A stretch of 64,000 nucleotides of DNA. It comes from Isoetes taiwanensis (taxonomy: Eukaryota > Streptophyta > Lycopodiopsida > Isoetales > Isoetaceae). Positions 45,345 through 55,674 of this stretch are shown here, piece after piece (position 1 is the stretch's first letter; each line of letters starts with the position of its first letter). The notes beneath the pieces are model-generated. The model saw only the letters and a program-made list of their open reading frames with translations. It was not told the origin of the DNA and did no database searches. The stretch spans positions 746,001 through 810,000 of the forward strand of contig JAJEKV010000005.1 of NCBI GenBank assembly GCA_021234155.1. Direction: 5' to 3'. Made by a program: the position numbers and the translations under genes.

Positions 45345-45784
45345 AAGAAGTGCGTTTGAAAGATTCCTTTATAAAAATTGGAAACTTGAAAAAAGTGGAC
45401 AAAATAGGGAGCAAAATAGATTGTTGAGCAAATAGCATTCGAAATACCCCAAAAAAAGCAACATTTTTGAAGCCTTTTCATTTTTAAAAAAGGGCAAAAA
45501 AAAAAAAAAAAAAGCTTGTTTTGAGGAGAGAGACATTAGATTTAAAAACTCATTAAGTATTTGTTGTTGAAAATAGAAGGAAATATAGTTTGTGTTTTTG
45601 CAAGCTTAATATAAGTACTAAGAAAATCAAACATAGAAAAGAAAAAGAGTAATGAATCAAAAAAAGAATTGTTCTAATTAAGCATTGTTAAAGAGACAAA
45701 GTTTTCAGTTGAAAAGTCTTCATCAAAATATATTGAATTTCTTAGCACATAGATTACAATGAAAGTTAATTTAAAATCCTGTCT

Positions 45785-45798
45785 GTATAAATTTATAC
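45785..45798. promoter_or_regulatory. palindrome core at the methylase stop codon
   Basis: GTATAAATTTATAC; on the minus strand its first TAA is the stop codon of the methylase frame (P-P-V-stop). Confidence 0.8.
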
Positions 45799-48700
45799 GG
45801 GAGGTGGCTCTTCCCAGTCCACAGGACTCTCGTACCCCTTAGGATCTGTCTCTTGCGAGGTTTTAACAGCAGAGACGCCCCCTTCTGATTCCAATGGTAC
45901 AGGTACAGGCTGTTTCTCTGGCTCAGGCACCACAGGCGCCAGATCGACGAACTCCACTTCCTCATCTCTTCTTCCCGTAAGTGGAGGCTGGATTTCTGTG
46001 TATGTGCCTTTCACATCCCCAGCACCATTTTTTGCTCCCAGTTCCTCGTTTTCATCAGGAAAGGATTCACAAGAGCTTATCCTGGTCCTGATGAAACTTA
46101 TTTTGTCCGGGTCTATATCGACGGAGACAACATTGCGCCCTTGCTTAAGGGCGCAAACTGCTGTGGTGCCTGAGCCTGAAAATGCATCTAGAATCCAGTC
46201 TCCTGGGCGAGAAAACCACTGAATTAAATTATTAATTAGCCGTTGTGGCTTCTGATAATGAGATACCACAGCTCCTTGTCGTTGTGGGTCTCTTAATTTT
46301 TGTAGAACAGTCGGAAACTGAAAGGCGTTGCAGGGTGGAGTCTTTTCATTCTGCGTATTGAAATGAACCATGGTTTTTTTGGCGTCCGCGCTGTAAAAAC
46401 CAATATGGAAATGTTCAAAGCAGCTTACTAAGCGCGGACCACCACCATGTCCTTTGACATTTGTTTTTAGCCTGTAAAACAAAAAAGGAATTAAACATTG
46501 ATAAAAAGAAAACGAACGAAATAAGAGTTAAGTGGTGTGGCGGTATAAATTTATACCACCATTGCCTTGCTGTATAAACTTATACCACGGTGCCGTGCTG
46601 TATAAATTTATACAAAGTTTGTCTTGCTGTACGAGGCGACTGTGGTATAAATTTATACCGTGGTGTTAAAGTAAATAGAAAAGCAAGAAATTCAAAGCTT
46701 ACCATACGCAGTTTTCGAAGCCGGCGTTACAGACAGCTCCCAATGGCTTTAGCACCGACATCGTCTGCAGGTCGGAATGAAAAATGATGACCCTCCAGTT
46801 TTCAGATGTCGTGACTTCTTTTAGGCCATCCAAGAAAGAACGGACTTGCACGTGAGTAAAAGCCTCCTCGTCAAAAGTGCTATCCTTGATTTTGAAGCCA
46901 TAAGGAATATCTGCAATGCATAACGTAAAGTTTTGTTTGTCTAAAAGCGTCCCCAGCCTCGTGCATCACCCTGAATAACCCTGTACTGGACGTCTTGACC
47001 AAATGTAGTAAATTTTTCGTAAGTAGTGTCAAAACTGCTAGTGATGACTTGCTTTCCTTGCTCAATTGCTTTCAGTCTCTGCCTCTCCTCCTTGGCTCTA
47101 CGAACTAGGTTTAAAAATCCTGTTGGTAGGCCTTTCTTCTTATTCTGTAAGAAAACTGTGAGACAAAGGCACGAAAACAAAAAGTAATTTCTGCACAACT
47201 TACCCAGCCACTGAAGTTAACAACGTGCTCTCTGATAATAGAATCTGTAGTAGAAGTTGGATATAAAGACTTGCACTCCTCCCAGTCCTCCAGGTTTAGT
47301 TGCTTCATTAATTCTGCCTGGCAGGTGACAATGTCTTTCTGACTGCAGAGGAAAAAATGTGGTCAGATAAAGTTAGGAGAAAAAGAACACGAGATAAGAA
47401 ATGTGGCTTACGTCTTAGCTTCTTTGGCCATTTCGTCGAGAGTGAATTCTTTGGCCACAACTTTTTCTAGAAGTCTTACAAAAATTTCTTTGCTTTTCAA
47501 ACCCTGTAGCTGCGTCCAGGGTACAATGCTCATGTTTTTTTGTTTTGCCTCACCACCTTTTTTTGGTTTTTTTTCGGCAGAGCTAGATTGTTCTTTCAGC
47601 TCACCATCTTCAAACATACAAAATATTCTTTCTTGAAGATCCCACACCTGTTCACGATCGAACACAAGTATTTTAGTGTTGAATGGCGAACAAGCGTTTG
47701 TTACGCTGTCTACTATATTATTGCACACGGAATACCAGGCACGGTATAAATTTATACCGTGCCTGGTCACGGTATAAATTTATACCGTCACCAGGCACGG
47801 CATTTACAAAGTTCGATGTTAATATACAAACTCAGCTATGCTAAGCATACTACAGACAACTAAATTAAAGCTTTTACTTACTTGACCATCTCTGAAAGCA
47901 AGCTGGAAGTAATTGTCGTACTGCTTCACAGCCATTATGGGCTTCTTATCTGAATCGTAGCTGAGGCAGCACTCTGTGACACAAGCTTCTCGAAGTTCTT
48001 GGAGCTTGTTTTTTTGTTTTTTGAAGTCCTCCCCATGCACTTGCTTGAACTCTACGTATTCCCAGTGCATGAAGCGGATCTTGTCTATAAGACTCATTTT
48101 TAGTCTGAAGTCATTGTCGAGATTATGACTCACGGCAATGACCTTAGCTTCCTCGTCTGTGACTCCAACGTAGATATGTGCTTCTACGCTCTTCCAAACT
48201 TCGTTACGGGATTCCTCTTTTGAAAGTTCCTTTCTTGCTTTGTAACTATGTGTACCTCCAAGTACAAAATAAGTGTAATCCTCAAAGTTAGCCTTTTTAT
48301 AATCTTTTAGTTGGTTGCACTGACTCCTGTCAACCATTACAACAAGTGGCGACACATGGGCATGAGGATTCCTTCTCATTCTTTGCTTGAGTATAGCCAC
48401 ATGTGCCGCATACAGCTTTCGTACCTGAAGAACTCTGACCCCATCTTCATTTTTAGGCGGCCTTTTAATAGTGCTCAATGTCAAGGAAATTGTTTGCTTA
48501 AGCAGTTTAGTGTCATTAACCTTTTTTAGAATAGCACTTGACTTGTCCACGGGCTTCACAACAATATCTGCACCCGGAGCCTTCTGAAGAGCTTCTGCTG
48601 ACTCCTCTATAGTCAATGCCTTTGTGGTTCTAGTCCTTTTTTTGGTTGGAGGCTGTGTATCTACTACCAGCCCTTTCCCTTTGGTATTACTATGTCCTCC

Positions 48701-49904
48701 TCTTCCTCTTCTTCTTCTATTTCCTCAACAGGTTCTTCCTCTTCGATAGTAGTGGGGTACCACAGACCTTTGACCAACACCTTTTCGTCGCAAAGCACCA
48801 CTGACATCAAAATGTCCACTATATCCTGTAATGCAGGATTTAGTTAGGAGGATGACGGTATAAATTTATACGTAAAGCCACTAAGAATAACTTACATAGC
48901 CGCCCTTGTAATTTTCAGATATGTACTCATTCACGTCTTTGGGCTTGCACATGCTTAATCTAAGCATTTTACTACTGAGAACATAGAAGACTTCCCCATT
49001 GTCATGCATGCACTTCATTAAAAGTTCATCTTCGTTTTCTGTAGCCACCATGTTTATCACTTCGCCGGCAGAATAATAATCATCGGCCTTGTACTTGCCC
49101 TTCCCTGCATGATGGCACAAGTACAGGTACGCCTCAGTTGGTTTGCTCTCTCTTGCGCCCCTGTGGACGTACCACGTCTGGTCTTTTAGTTCGTACGTCT
49201 GTGGCACAGGAGGTGCAGCCTTTGAAGATTGGCTTGAAGATTGGCCTTTCTGTACAAATTTAATCTTTGGACCAGAACTGCACGTTAAAAAACCATTTTT
49301 TTCGTAAGAAACAGAACATTTTTTTACTTTTTGACACGCAAAAACAGTAAAAACAGAGGCTAAAAGCGCATAAAATCCACAATAAATTAACGCTTTTCTT
49401 GTCTTATTTTAGCGTAAAACACAACAATATTACTAAATTGTTAAGGTTCGGGTCCATTCTCTAAGCACTAGACACCAAGATTCCGAAACAATTTTGAAAT
49501 GGTATAAATTTATACGCCCCGAGCTCGAGCGGTATAAATTTATACCGAGATGGCTCTGGGTCGGTATAAATTTATACGCCCCGTGCTCGAGCGGTATAAA
49601 TTTATACCGTCCCAGAACACATTCGGTATAAATTTATACCGCAAGTGTTCTAGAGTGGTATAAATTTATACCGCTAGAGCTTGAGCGGTATAAATTTATA
49701 CCACTCTAGAACACTTGCGGTATAAATTTATACCGAATGTGTTCTGGGACGGTATAAATTTATACCGCTCGAGCACGGGGGGATAAAATTTATAATCGAC
49801 CCGCAGCCATCTCGGTATAAATTTATACCGCTCGAGCTACAACTCTAACAGATTAAAACAAAAGAGAAACTAAAACAGTACGGAAAGTAGACTTACGTGG
49901 CCAT
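45793..49904 (-). CDS. Element 2 ParB-like / beta-class DNA methyltransferase fusion
   Basis: Proposed minus-strand exons: 49897-49904 (ATG at 49902-49904, MAT), 48896-49277, 47882-48825, 47412-47647, 47204-47342, 46703-47144 and 45793-46471. All introns are GT-AG, and exon 1 joins exon 2 in frame. Exon 2: unknown domain (TWYVHRGARESKPTEAYLYL ... FYVLSSKMLRLSM). Exon 3: acidic linker, then the ParB-like domain (VVMVDRSQCNQ, YFVLGGTHSYKAR, IYVGVTDEEAKVIAVSHNLD, MSLIDKIRFMHWEY). Exon 6: methylase motif IV DIPYGF (46896-46913). Exon 7: motif I ILDAFSGSGTTAVCALKQG and VVSVDIDPDKI, then a Pro/Glu-rich tail. The likely reaction is transfer of methyl from SAM to adenine-N6 or cytosine-N4. Two single-base frame problems (near 48690 and 46955) are the only breaks I see; they may be sequence errors. 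The stop codon lies inside a palindrome copy at 45785-45798. Confidence 0.8.
46542..46659. repeat. Four palindromes in the last intron of the element 2 methylase
   Basis: Exact GGTATAAATTTATACC at 46542 and 46644, partial copies at about 46570 and 46600 (about 30 bp steps). All lie between the exons ending at 46703 and starting at 46471. Confidence 0.9.
47743..47786. repeat. Two palindromes in the intron after the ParB-like exon
   Basis: Exact GGTATAAATTTATACC at 47743 and 47771, separated by GTGCCTGGTCAC. The flanks GCCAGGCAC/GTGCCTGG add further dyad symmetry. Confidence 0.9.
47882..48616 (-). other. ParB-like domain of the element 2 methylase
   Basis: The order of motifs fits a ParB/Srx-like fold: a strand ending in a VDRSQCN-like segment, the box YFVLGGTHSYKAR (matching GxHRxxAxxxL of ParB), then IYVGVTDEEAKVIAVSHNLD and RLKMSLIDKIRFMHWEY. 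In prokaryotic ParB-like proteins this fold binds and hydrolyses CTP or acts as a nuclease, often beside a DNA-binding part. Which of these applies here is unknown. Confidence 0.6.
48857..48872. promoter_or_regulatory. single palindrome in intron 2 of the element 2 methylase
   Basis: GGTATAAATTTATACG, one mismatch at the last base; located 15 bp from the acceptor-side exon edge. Confidence 0.8.
49501..49829. repeat. ~330-bp palindrome of palindromes in methylase intron 1 (element 2)
   Basis: Eleven sites at steps of 30-32 bp start at 49501, 49531, 49563, 49593, 49625, 49657, 49687, 49719, 49751, about 49783 and 49814. Eight are the exact 16-mer. The spacers on the two sides of the centre (about 49680) are reverse complements of each other: GCAAGTGTTCTAGAGT with ACTCTAGAACACTTGC, GTCCCAGAACACATTC with GAATGTGTTCTGGGAC, CCCCGTGCTCGAGC with GCTCGAGCACGGGG. 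The whole array is therefore one large inverted repeat able to form a cruciform. It lies in intron 1 (49278-49896) and upstream of the divergent transposase. Confidence 0.95.
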
Positions 49905-49953
49905 GACCGTATGGACTAGCGTATAGACGTTCCGGAGAGCAAATAAGAAGGGG

Positions 49954-49960
49954 TATATAA
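49954..49960 (+). promoter_or_regulatory. TATA-box-like site for the element 2 transposase
   Basis: TATATAA in GGGTATATAAGGC, about 340 bp before the transposase ATG at 50298 and about 50 bp beyond the divergent methylase ATG. Position and sequence fit a core promoter, but no transcript evidence exists here. Confidence 0.4.
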
Positions 49961-50105
49961 GGCGGATCGCGAGCGCCTTCGACTCCGATGTGCGTATATG
50001 GAAAATAGGGTGGCCGGCGCCAGGCTTAAGTACCCCTAAAGTCTTGTTTAGATAAAAGCGTTTCTCTATAAAGTTTCCAATACAAGTGTATGCGTGAGTT
50101 TTAAA

Positions 50106-50274
50106 TTATAAATTTATACGGTTTTATTCTATGTTGCCCTCCTCTGTATAAATTTATACCATCTCCGTATAAATTTATACTGTCTGCCACCAAGAGTTTC
50201 CCTTTCCTGTAAAAATTTATACCATCTCTGTATAAATTTATACTGTCTGTTCTTCTGTCGTATAAATTTATACT
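50106..50274. repeat. Palindrome cores in the transposase 5' leader (element 2)
   Basis: TATAAATTTATA-type cores at about 50107, 50147, 50168, 50231 and 50261, plus a decayed one near 50208. They have degenerate outer bases and CTGT/ATCT flanks, just before the transposase ATG at 50298. Compared with the intron 1 array these are half-decayed or lower-affinity versions. Confidence 0.85.
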
Positions 50275-50297
50275 GATTAACGCTTAACTTTTACGGT

Positions 50298-53200
50298 ATG
50301 GCTCGAGAGAAAAGAACCGCAGAGCCTCCAACTCCCCGCGCGGGCTCCCACCCCATGAGTTTCACACCTCCTCAACAGACACCAGGAAGTAGTCATGAAT
50401 ATTCTAGCTCCGACATTCCAACACCCAGCTCTGTTGAGCTTACTCCAGCACGACCACCTCGGCTTCCACCACCAGTTCAATTTACTCCACCACGGCCTGC
50501 TCAACGCGTCGTTTGCCCCACCAATGCGTTTTACTCCACCACGGGCTAGAGAGCTCGGACTACCTACTCCGGTTCATTTTAGTACGCCCATAGTCCACAG
50601 TAGGCTCCCTCCCGCGGAGGCAAATCACACCAACTCCATCCATTTCGCTAAATGGTACTACAACAAGTGGGAGCGGTCAGTGACACGCAACTCCCGTGTT
50701 CTCACGACACCCGGGGAGCTGGTCAACTACGTCACCAACCTCGATTACTTTTTTCCCGGAGAGGGAAAGCACCTCCCCCGTGGACTTGCCCACATCAATC
50801 CTCTCAATCTACAAGTACACCTCATGTTGATCTCTCGAAACACCTCATGTTGATCTCGAAGAAACACCTCATGTTGATGTCTCGGGCGAGGACCTACCAA
50901 AGCCACAAGACTCCATGTTCAATTGAGCCCCCAAGTAAGAATCTTAAAGCGTAACTTACACAAGAAAGCATGTACAACCCGTTAGAAGAAAGAAACTCAT
51001 GGGCCAGGCTCACTTGCGGGCAACACATACAAAGCACTTTGTTGTTCTCAACGTTGTTTGCTTAAGATTGGACTAAAGGAATTGAGGTTGATTCGTGATA
51101 GTTACAGTTCAATGACTCTGCTAGACCAAAGGGGCTACTACTTAGCCTTCAATATTAGGCCGATGATGGTGAGAAGTTTACTTACACAAACTGGTGGCCA
51201 CACCGTCTCAATAAACGGCCTTCAAATTGATTCATGCTTTAGGCGTGACGACTTGACCGCCTAAAGAAAAGGCTTGACAAGAATCCGGGCATCAATGACT
51301 CATGCCATTCGGGAGGCATAACCAACAATTCATGCCCTTCAATGTGTTTCTGGATGGAAGGTTTCTTTAAGGAGTCTTGTGAGAAACTCCCTAACAGCCC
51401 TATGTACCACTTGAGTGACAATTTCCGCGAAACAAGAAGTCTATGATAATTATAAGGAGATGTGTGTTGAGGCTTGGAGAACGCTTTGTCCGCTACTCTT
51501 ACTTTCTTGTGCTTCGGAAAAGAGTTTTCTCGGCGTGTCCATTCCTAGAAAGCATAGGATGTCCTTTTGTGCTACATGCTCAATTAAAAGCTCGTAGACA
51601 AAATGCAAGGACACTTCACACTAAAAGTAAGCTTCGGGGCGTGTGTTCTTGCCTAGTTCTACTTAAAAGTAGGTTCTTTCCTAAACATATTTTCATTTCA
51701 GATGCATTGAAGGAGAAACTGAACAAGCACAGAGAACAACAATCTTTGGAAAGGAGAAAATTGACAAAACATAGGAAGAAAGCACTGGAACAACCACTCA
51801 ACTACATATCAGTTGTTATTGATGGAATGGACCAGAAGAAGACCACCCTACCACATTTTGTCAATGTGCCTAAGGATCTTCTTGAAGAAGATTTCATACA
51901 TCCGCATGTTGTTGGTGCTATGGTATTTAATGGAAAACTATCTTGCAAGGCATTTTTGAATTATCCAAATATTCATGCTGATCCAAATCTCACTATCACA
52001 ATATTGAATAAGCTTCTTTCCAATTTAGAACATATACCACCGGTTCTGTATCTAACACGACAAGGGAAAATAAGAATCAGGCGTTGTTTGCTTACTGTGC
52101 TATGCTAGTAGAGAAACAAATCTTCAAGAAGGTGAAGATTGGTTTCACCTTGTTGGTCATACACACGATCAAATTGATCGATGTTCAAGGGTTCTCTAAA
52201 CGTCTTGCTTTCGAAAAAAGCTCTCAACCTACCAAAGAATGATTGAGGTTATCCAAGATTCCTACAATCCTCGTCCCGGACATCGAGTTATTGGAAGAAA
52301 CTTATGATTTCAAAGAATGGATTTTTCAAGAGATCAACTGGGTCACTGCGTGCTATTGAGCCCTTGAGAAACATTACATTTCAAAGATCGGATCAAAATT
52401 TCACTTGTAGATGGCAAGGCCATCTTACAAGAAAAGAAATATGCCACATCCTTGCGATGGCGGCCAGGCAGCAGTGTATTCAATTCATTCGCACCATCCC
52501 CAATACTAGTTCCATGCTCTCTGCAAAGCAAATGCCTCTAAAAAGCTTGAAAGAAATCACAAAGAGTAAAAAGGAGGGAAGAGCATTTGACTCAAACAAA
52601 TCATTGGATTATATTGAGACAAGTATTCAATCGTTCTAACCACTTTGGGGAGGCGGATGCTTTATGGTGGCCTCGGTTTTTCTCGACAACGTGACATGTT
52701 GCAAGCTTCATTACAAGGTCGAAGAAACGCTTACATTCAACTGGCCATCTAGGCAAACTCTCCCCAGTGCAAGTTGAGAATCAAGAGGAACAAGTAGAGA
52801 TATTGGCTAGCTCGGATGAAGATGACAAAGTCATGTACACCGCCCCGCGACGCACGGCACAACAAGTTGCTTTCGAGTATCCGGTTCGATCTCGAGAGAT
52901 TCGAAAAGAATGCTCATAGCTGTCCCAAAATGATAATGATGAATCACGGGAAGCCATTCGGCTAGCTAAAGTACTAGAGGTAACAAGAGGATGGAATTCC
53001 CACTCAACTAAAAGTGCACCGGATGAGAAATCTTTGCCAATGCTTTTCGGGGAGTTATACTTTGGAGATGGTAAAAACAGAGTGGGAAAGAGAGCAAAGT
53101 CCAAAGCAAGCACCTGCTGTCATAGATCTAGCTTTGAAGTAAAGGTTCTTGCATATGACTTTGTTACGATTGCTGCTAATAAGTTACGTATGGTCACTCA

Positions 53201-53369
53201 AACTTTAATAAGGTCGGCATGTGGATTAGACAAACAACCTAGAAAGGTGGCAAAAAAAGATGATGATGAAGACTCACTTGTAGACAGTGAGGAAGAAGAT
53301 CGTTCGAGTACATCCAAGGTCTTTGAGAGTGAAGCTGAGGATGAAGGCTCAAGTGATCGTGGGGATTAA
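50298..53369 (+). pseudogene. Element 2 transposase (DDE / DUF7869-like), several frame breaks
   Basis: From ATG 50298 (MAREKRTAEPPTPRAG) a Pro/Ser-rich N-terminus is followed by a Cys-containing region (SQRCLLKIGLKELRLIRDSY near 51040-51110), RLPNSPM/YDNYKEM-like blocks and the catalytic region. That region reads YISVVIDGMDQKKTTLPHFV, EEDFIHPHVVGAMVFNGKLS and PNLTITILNKLLSNLEHIPP, then in other frames RENKNQALFAYCAML and HTHDQID-like sequence near 52160. The C-terminus (53034-53369) is VKVLAYDFVTIAANKLRMVT with an acidic Ser-rich tail. It aligns block by block with element 1. At least four frame breaks (about 50540, 51260, 52060, 52170) suggest it is not functional, unless some are spliced or are sequence errors. 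Confidence 0.72.
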
Positions 53370-53811
53370 ATGAGTCGAGGGATGAGATGCATCCCGATCT
53401 TCTTGTCAAAATGTAAGTTTGTCCGATGACTTCGAACATGTAAAGAACAGAAAGTGCAGGTGATGAGTGTTTGTCAAAATGTCCTATATTTTTGACAATT
53501 TTGTTCATAATTTTGTACAATTTTCACAACCTTGAATATATCACTTCTTTGTCACTCTACTACCCTTGCTATTTTTTTTATTGCCCCTTTTTTGCTACAC
53601 TTTATAAAAGTAACTATTTTTTGTTCTAGTTTAGGAGGATGAAAATTGCTATTTAAAATTTTTGCACGAAAGTTATGTTCAATCAACCCCTCAAAAATGG
53701 TACCTAAATTACATAAATTGTCACACCTGTCACAAAAAATCTTAAAAATGGACTTTTTTAAGGGAATTTTAGGGAATCTTTCAAAGATTCCTTTTGAAGT
53801 GCGTTTCCAGC

Positions 53812-53841
53812 AAATAAGTGCGTTTCATTTTAAACTTTGTT
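53812..53841 (-). repeat. right terminal inverted repeat of element 2
   Basis: Reverse complement AACAAAGTTTAAAATGAAAC plus GCACTTATTT; followed by the target duplication AAGA at 53842-53845. Confidence 0.92.
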
Positions 53842-53845
53842 AAGA

Positions 53846-54845
53846 TGCATCCTCAATTCCCTTGTAGATATGTATGTTAAGTGTGGCAGCTTGGAAGAGG
53901 TAGAAAACATAGGACTTCAGGCTCTGCTCAGCATGGAAAAGACTGTCTTGCATTAGAATATTTTCAAATGAAGAAATGTAAGCACAAAATGTAGGATTTC
54001 AGGCTAGGCTCAACATGGAAAAGGCTTCTTGCTTTAGAATACTTTCAAATGATGCAATGTGAAGGGAAAGAGCCAAACAAAATTTCATTTCTCAGCCTTC
54101 TGAAACCCTATAGCAGCAGTAGCGCAGCAATATCCAGGGAAGATGCATCTTTGATGGTGCTTGCTTTACGGCAATCTAATGTTATAAAACTAGATCATGC
54201 AACTTTTGTTCTTGATAGATGAAGGCCGTTGGCTTTCTATATTGATGAGCAATTGCTATAATCCATTCCATTTGACTTGCATGATGAAGGATATTTTTCA
54301 CAAGTTGAAGAATTACTTCAAAGTTTTGAGCATGTTGTTTTCAGCTGGGTAGCATCGCTTGATGACTGCAAGATGCAGATAATTGCAACAGGACCTTTTG
54401 AGACATTATGAGGTCCTGTTGTGGTACAACATAACAAAGGGTTACTTGCACTAGAATGTTTTAATCTCATGAGAAGCCAGGATGTAGTTCCAAGTGAGTT
54501 CACATTTTTGAACATGTTGAAAGCATTACCTACCAATGGATACAGATTTCATAAATCATGGATTGTATGCATGAGCAAATTCTCAATTTCATTTCTCAGC
54601 CTTCTGAAAGCCTATAGCAGTAGCGCAGTGATATTCCAGGGGAGATACATCTTTGACAGAACTTGGATCGAGTGATCTTGACGGCTTTGTGCCTTGCATT
54701 GTGGGAAATAATTTGGAAAATTGCCATGTTGACTCTTCTCTGGTTTGAAGTCTTACAATCTAATGTCATAAAACCAGAACATACAACCTTTGTTAGTGTT
54801 CTTACTGCTTGCTTTCATGCAGGCTTGGTAGATGAAGGTCGTTAG
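53846..54845 (+). pseudogene. decayed PPR gene fragments, right of element 2
   Basis: Directly after the target duplication, a DMYVKCGSLEE-like reading can be recognised in broken frames near 53865-53900. Further on, GLLALECFNLMRSQDVVPSE then FTFLNMLKA (54430-54530) and EHTTFVSVLTACFHAGLVDE (54778-54838) are typical of PLS-class PPR proteins, which edit organelle RNA. Stops are frequent and two segments near 53950-54130 and 54580-54640 repeat each other. No functional gene. Confidence 0.65.
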
Positions 54846-55125
54846 CTTTTTTAATTGATGAGGAATTGCTATGGTATAAAATATAATAGATTAACATTTA
54901 ACATACGCAAAATCTTATGTCAATCATTTATAACTACATACATGATCAGTAATTGCCACGATGTCTTAAATATTAAAGGGCTAAAAATGCCACAGAACAA
55001 ATCAGCTCAAAAGTGGGATACACTACCAAACTAACAATCAAACTACGAAGTTTGTACAAGCAACCTCCTGGCCCTACTGGTTGCAACTAGCAGGATCATG
55101 TGAGGATTCGAATTTCTGATGTTTT

Positions 55126-55262
55126 AACTCTGTGACATAATAAAACATCTCACTTATTTCATCTATATACTGGTGGCAGCTAGCAGCATCAAATGTGAGG
55201 ATTTGAATTTCTGATGTTTTGACTTTGTCACATAATAAAACATCTCACTTATTTCATCTAAA
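55126..55262 (+). repeat. two-copy ~70-bp repeat
   Basis: AATTTCTGATGTTTTAACTC...ACATCTCACTTATTTCATCT is repeated about 70 bp later with three or four changes. Confidence 0.75.
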
Positions 55263-55674
55263 CGGGTTTATGATACATAAACCAAGGAGAAGAAGAGAGA
55301 AGAAAAAACTAGAGTACTTGAATATAAGAAGCTATGTAACATATTGCCTAACATGGTGGATGGCTCATGCTCAAACTCAATAGCCTTCAGATGACACTTT
55401 CTCCTTCCCTGCCAATAACAAGTGCTGCGATCCACTGCTTGATGCATGAGAACAAAAACACTGGCAGGCACAATGCATAACTTACAAGACTCTGACGATG
55501 TGCAACAGAGTTAGACACTAGCTAAATGAAGGACTCAGCCATACTAGTACATGATCAATAACATGCCCATTCAACGTAAAGCATACCTGGCAAATTTTAG
55601 AGTCTGTTTAACAAAGTCAAATGAAGTAGATAATGTGTGAATGAGCCCATTATCGATAATCTACTACAATTCTC

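Larger units (their letters stand above)
45315..53841. mobile_element. Element 2: 8.5-kb DNA transposon with ParB-methylase and transposase genes
   Basis: Left end AACAAGGTTTAAAATGAAAC at 45315; the right end read in reverse from 53841 begins AACAAAGTTTAAAATGAAAC, and the next ten bases (GCACTTATTT) are identical. A 4-bp target duplication AAGA flanks it (45311-45314 and 53842-53845). Inside: a minus-strand methylase gene (45793-49904), a divergent transposase gene (50298-53369), and at least 12 exact GGTATAAATTTATACC palindromes plus about ten partial ones. Shares the AACAARGT ends, gene order, exon structure and the right subterminal motif (TTAGGGAATCTTTCAAAGAT near 53769) with element 1, but its palindrome sequence is different. 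Confidence 0.92.

Noticed and set aside
49501-49829. Regular repeats with spacers resembling a CRISPR array
   Set aside because: The spacers are reverse complements of one another around a centre, the repeats are true palindromes, and the locus is a eukaryotic transposon intron without cas genes.
52781-53113. 110-residue minus-strand frame inside element 2
   Set aside because: Antisense to the transposase C-terminal region that aligns with element 1.
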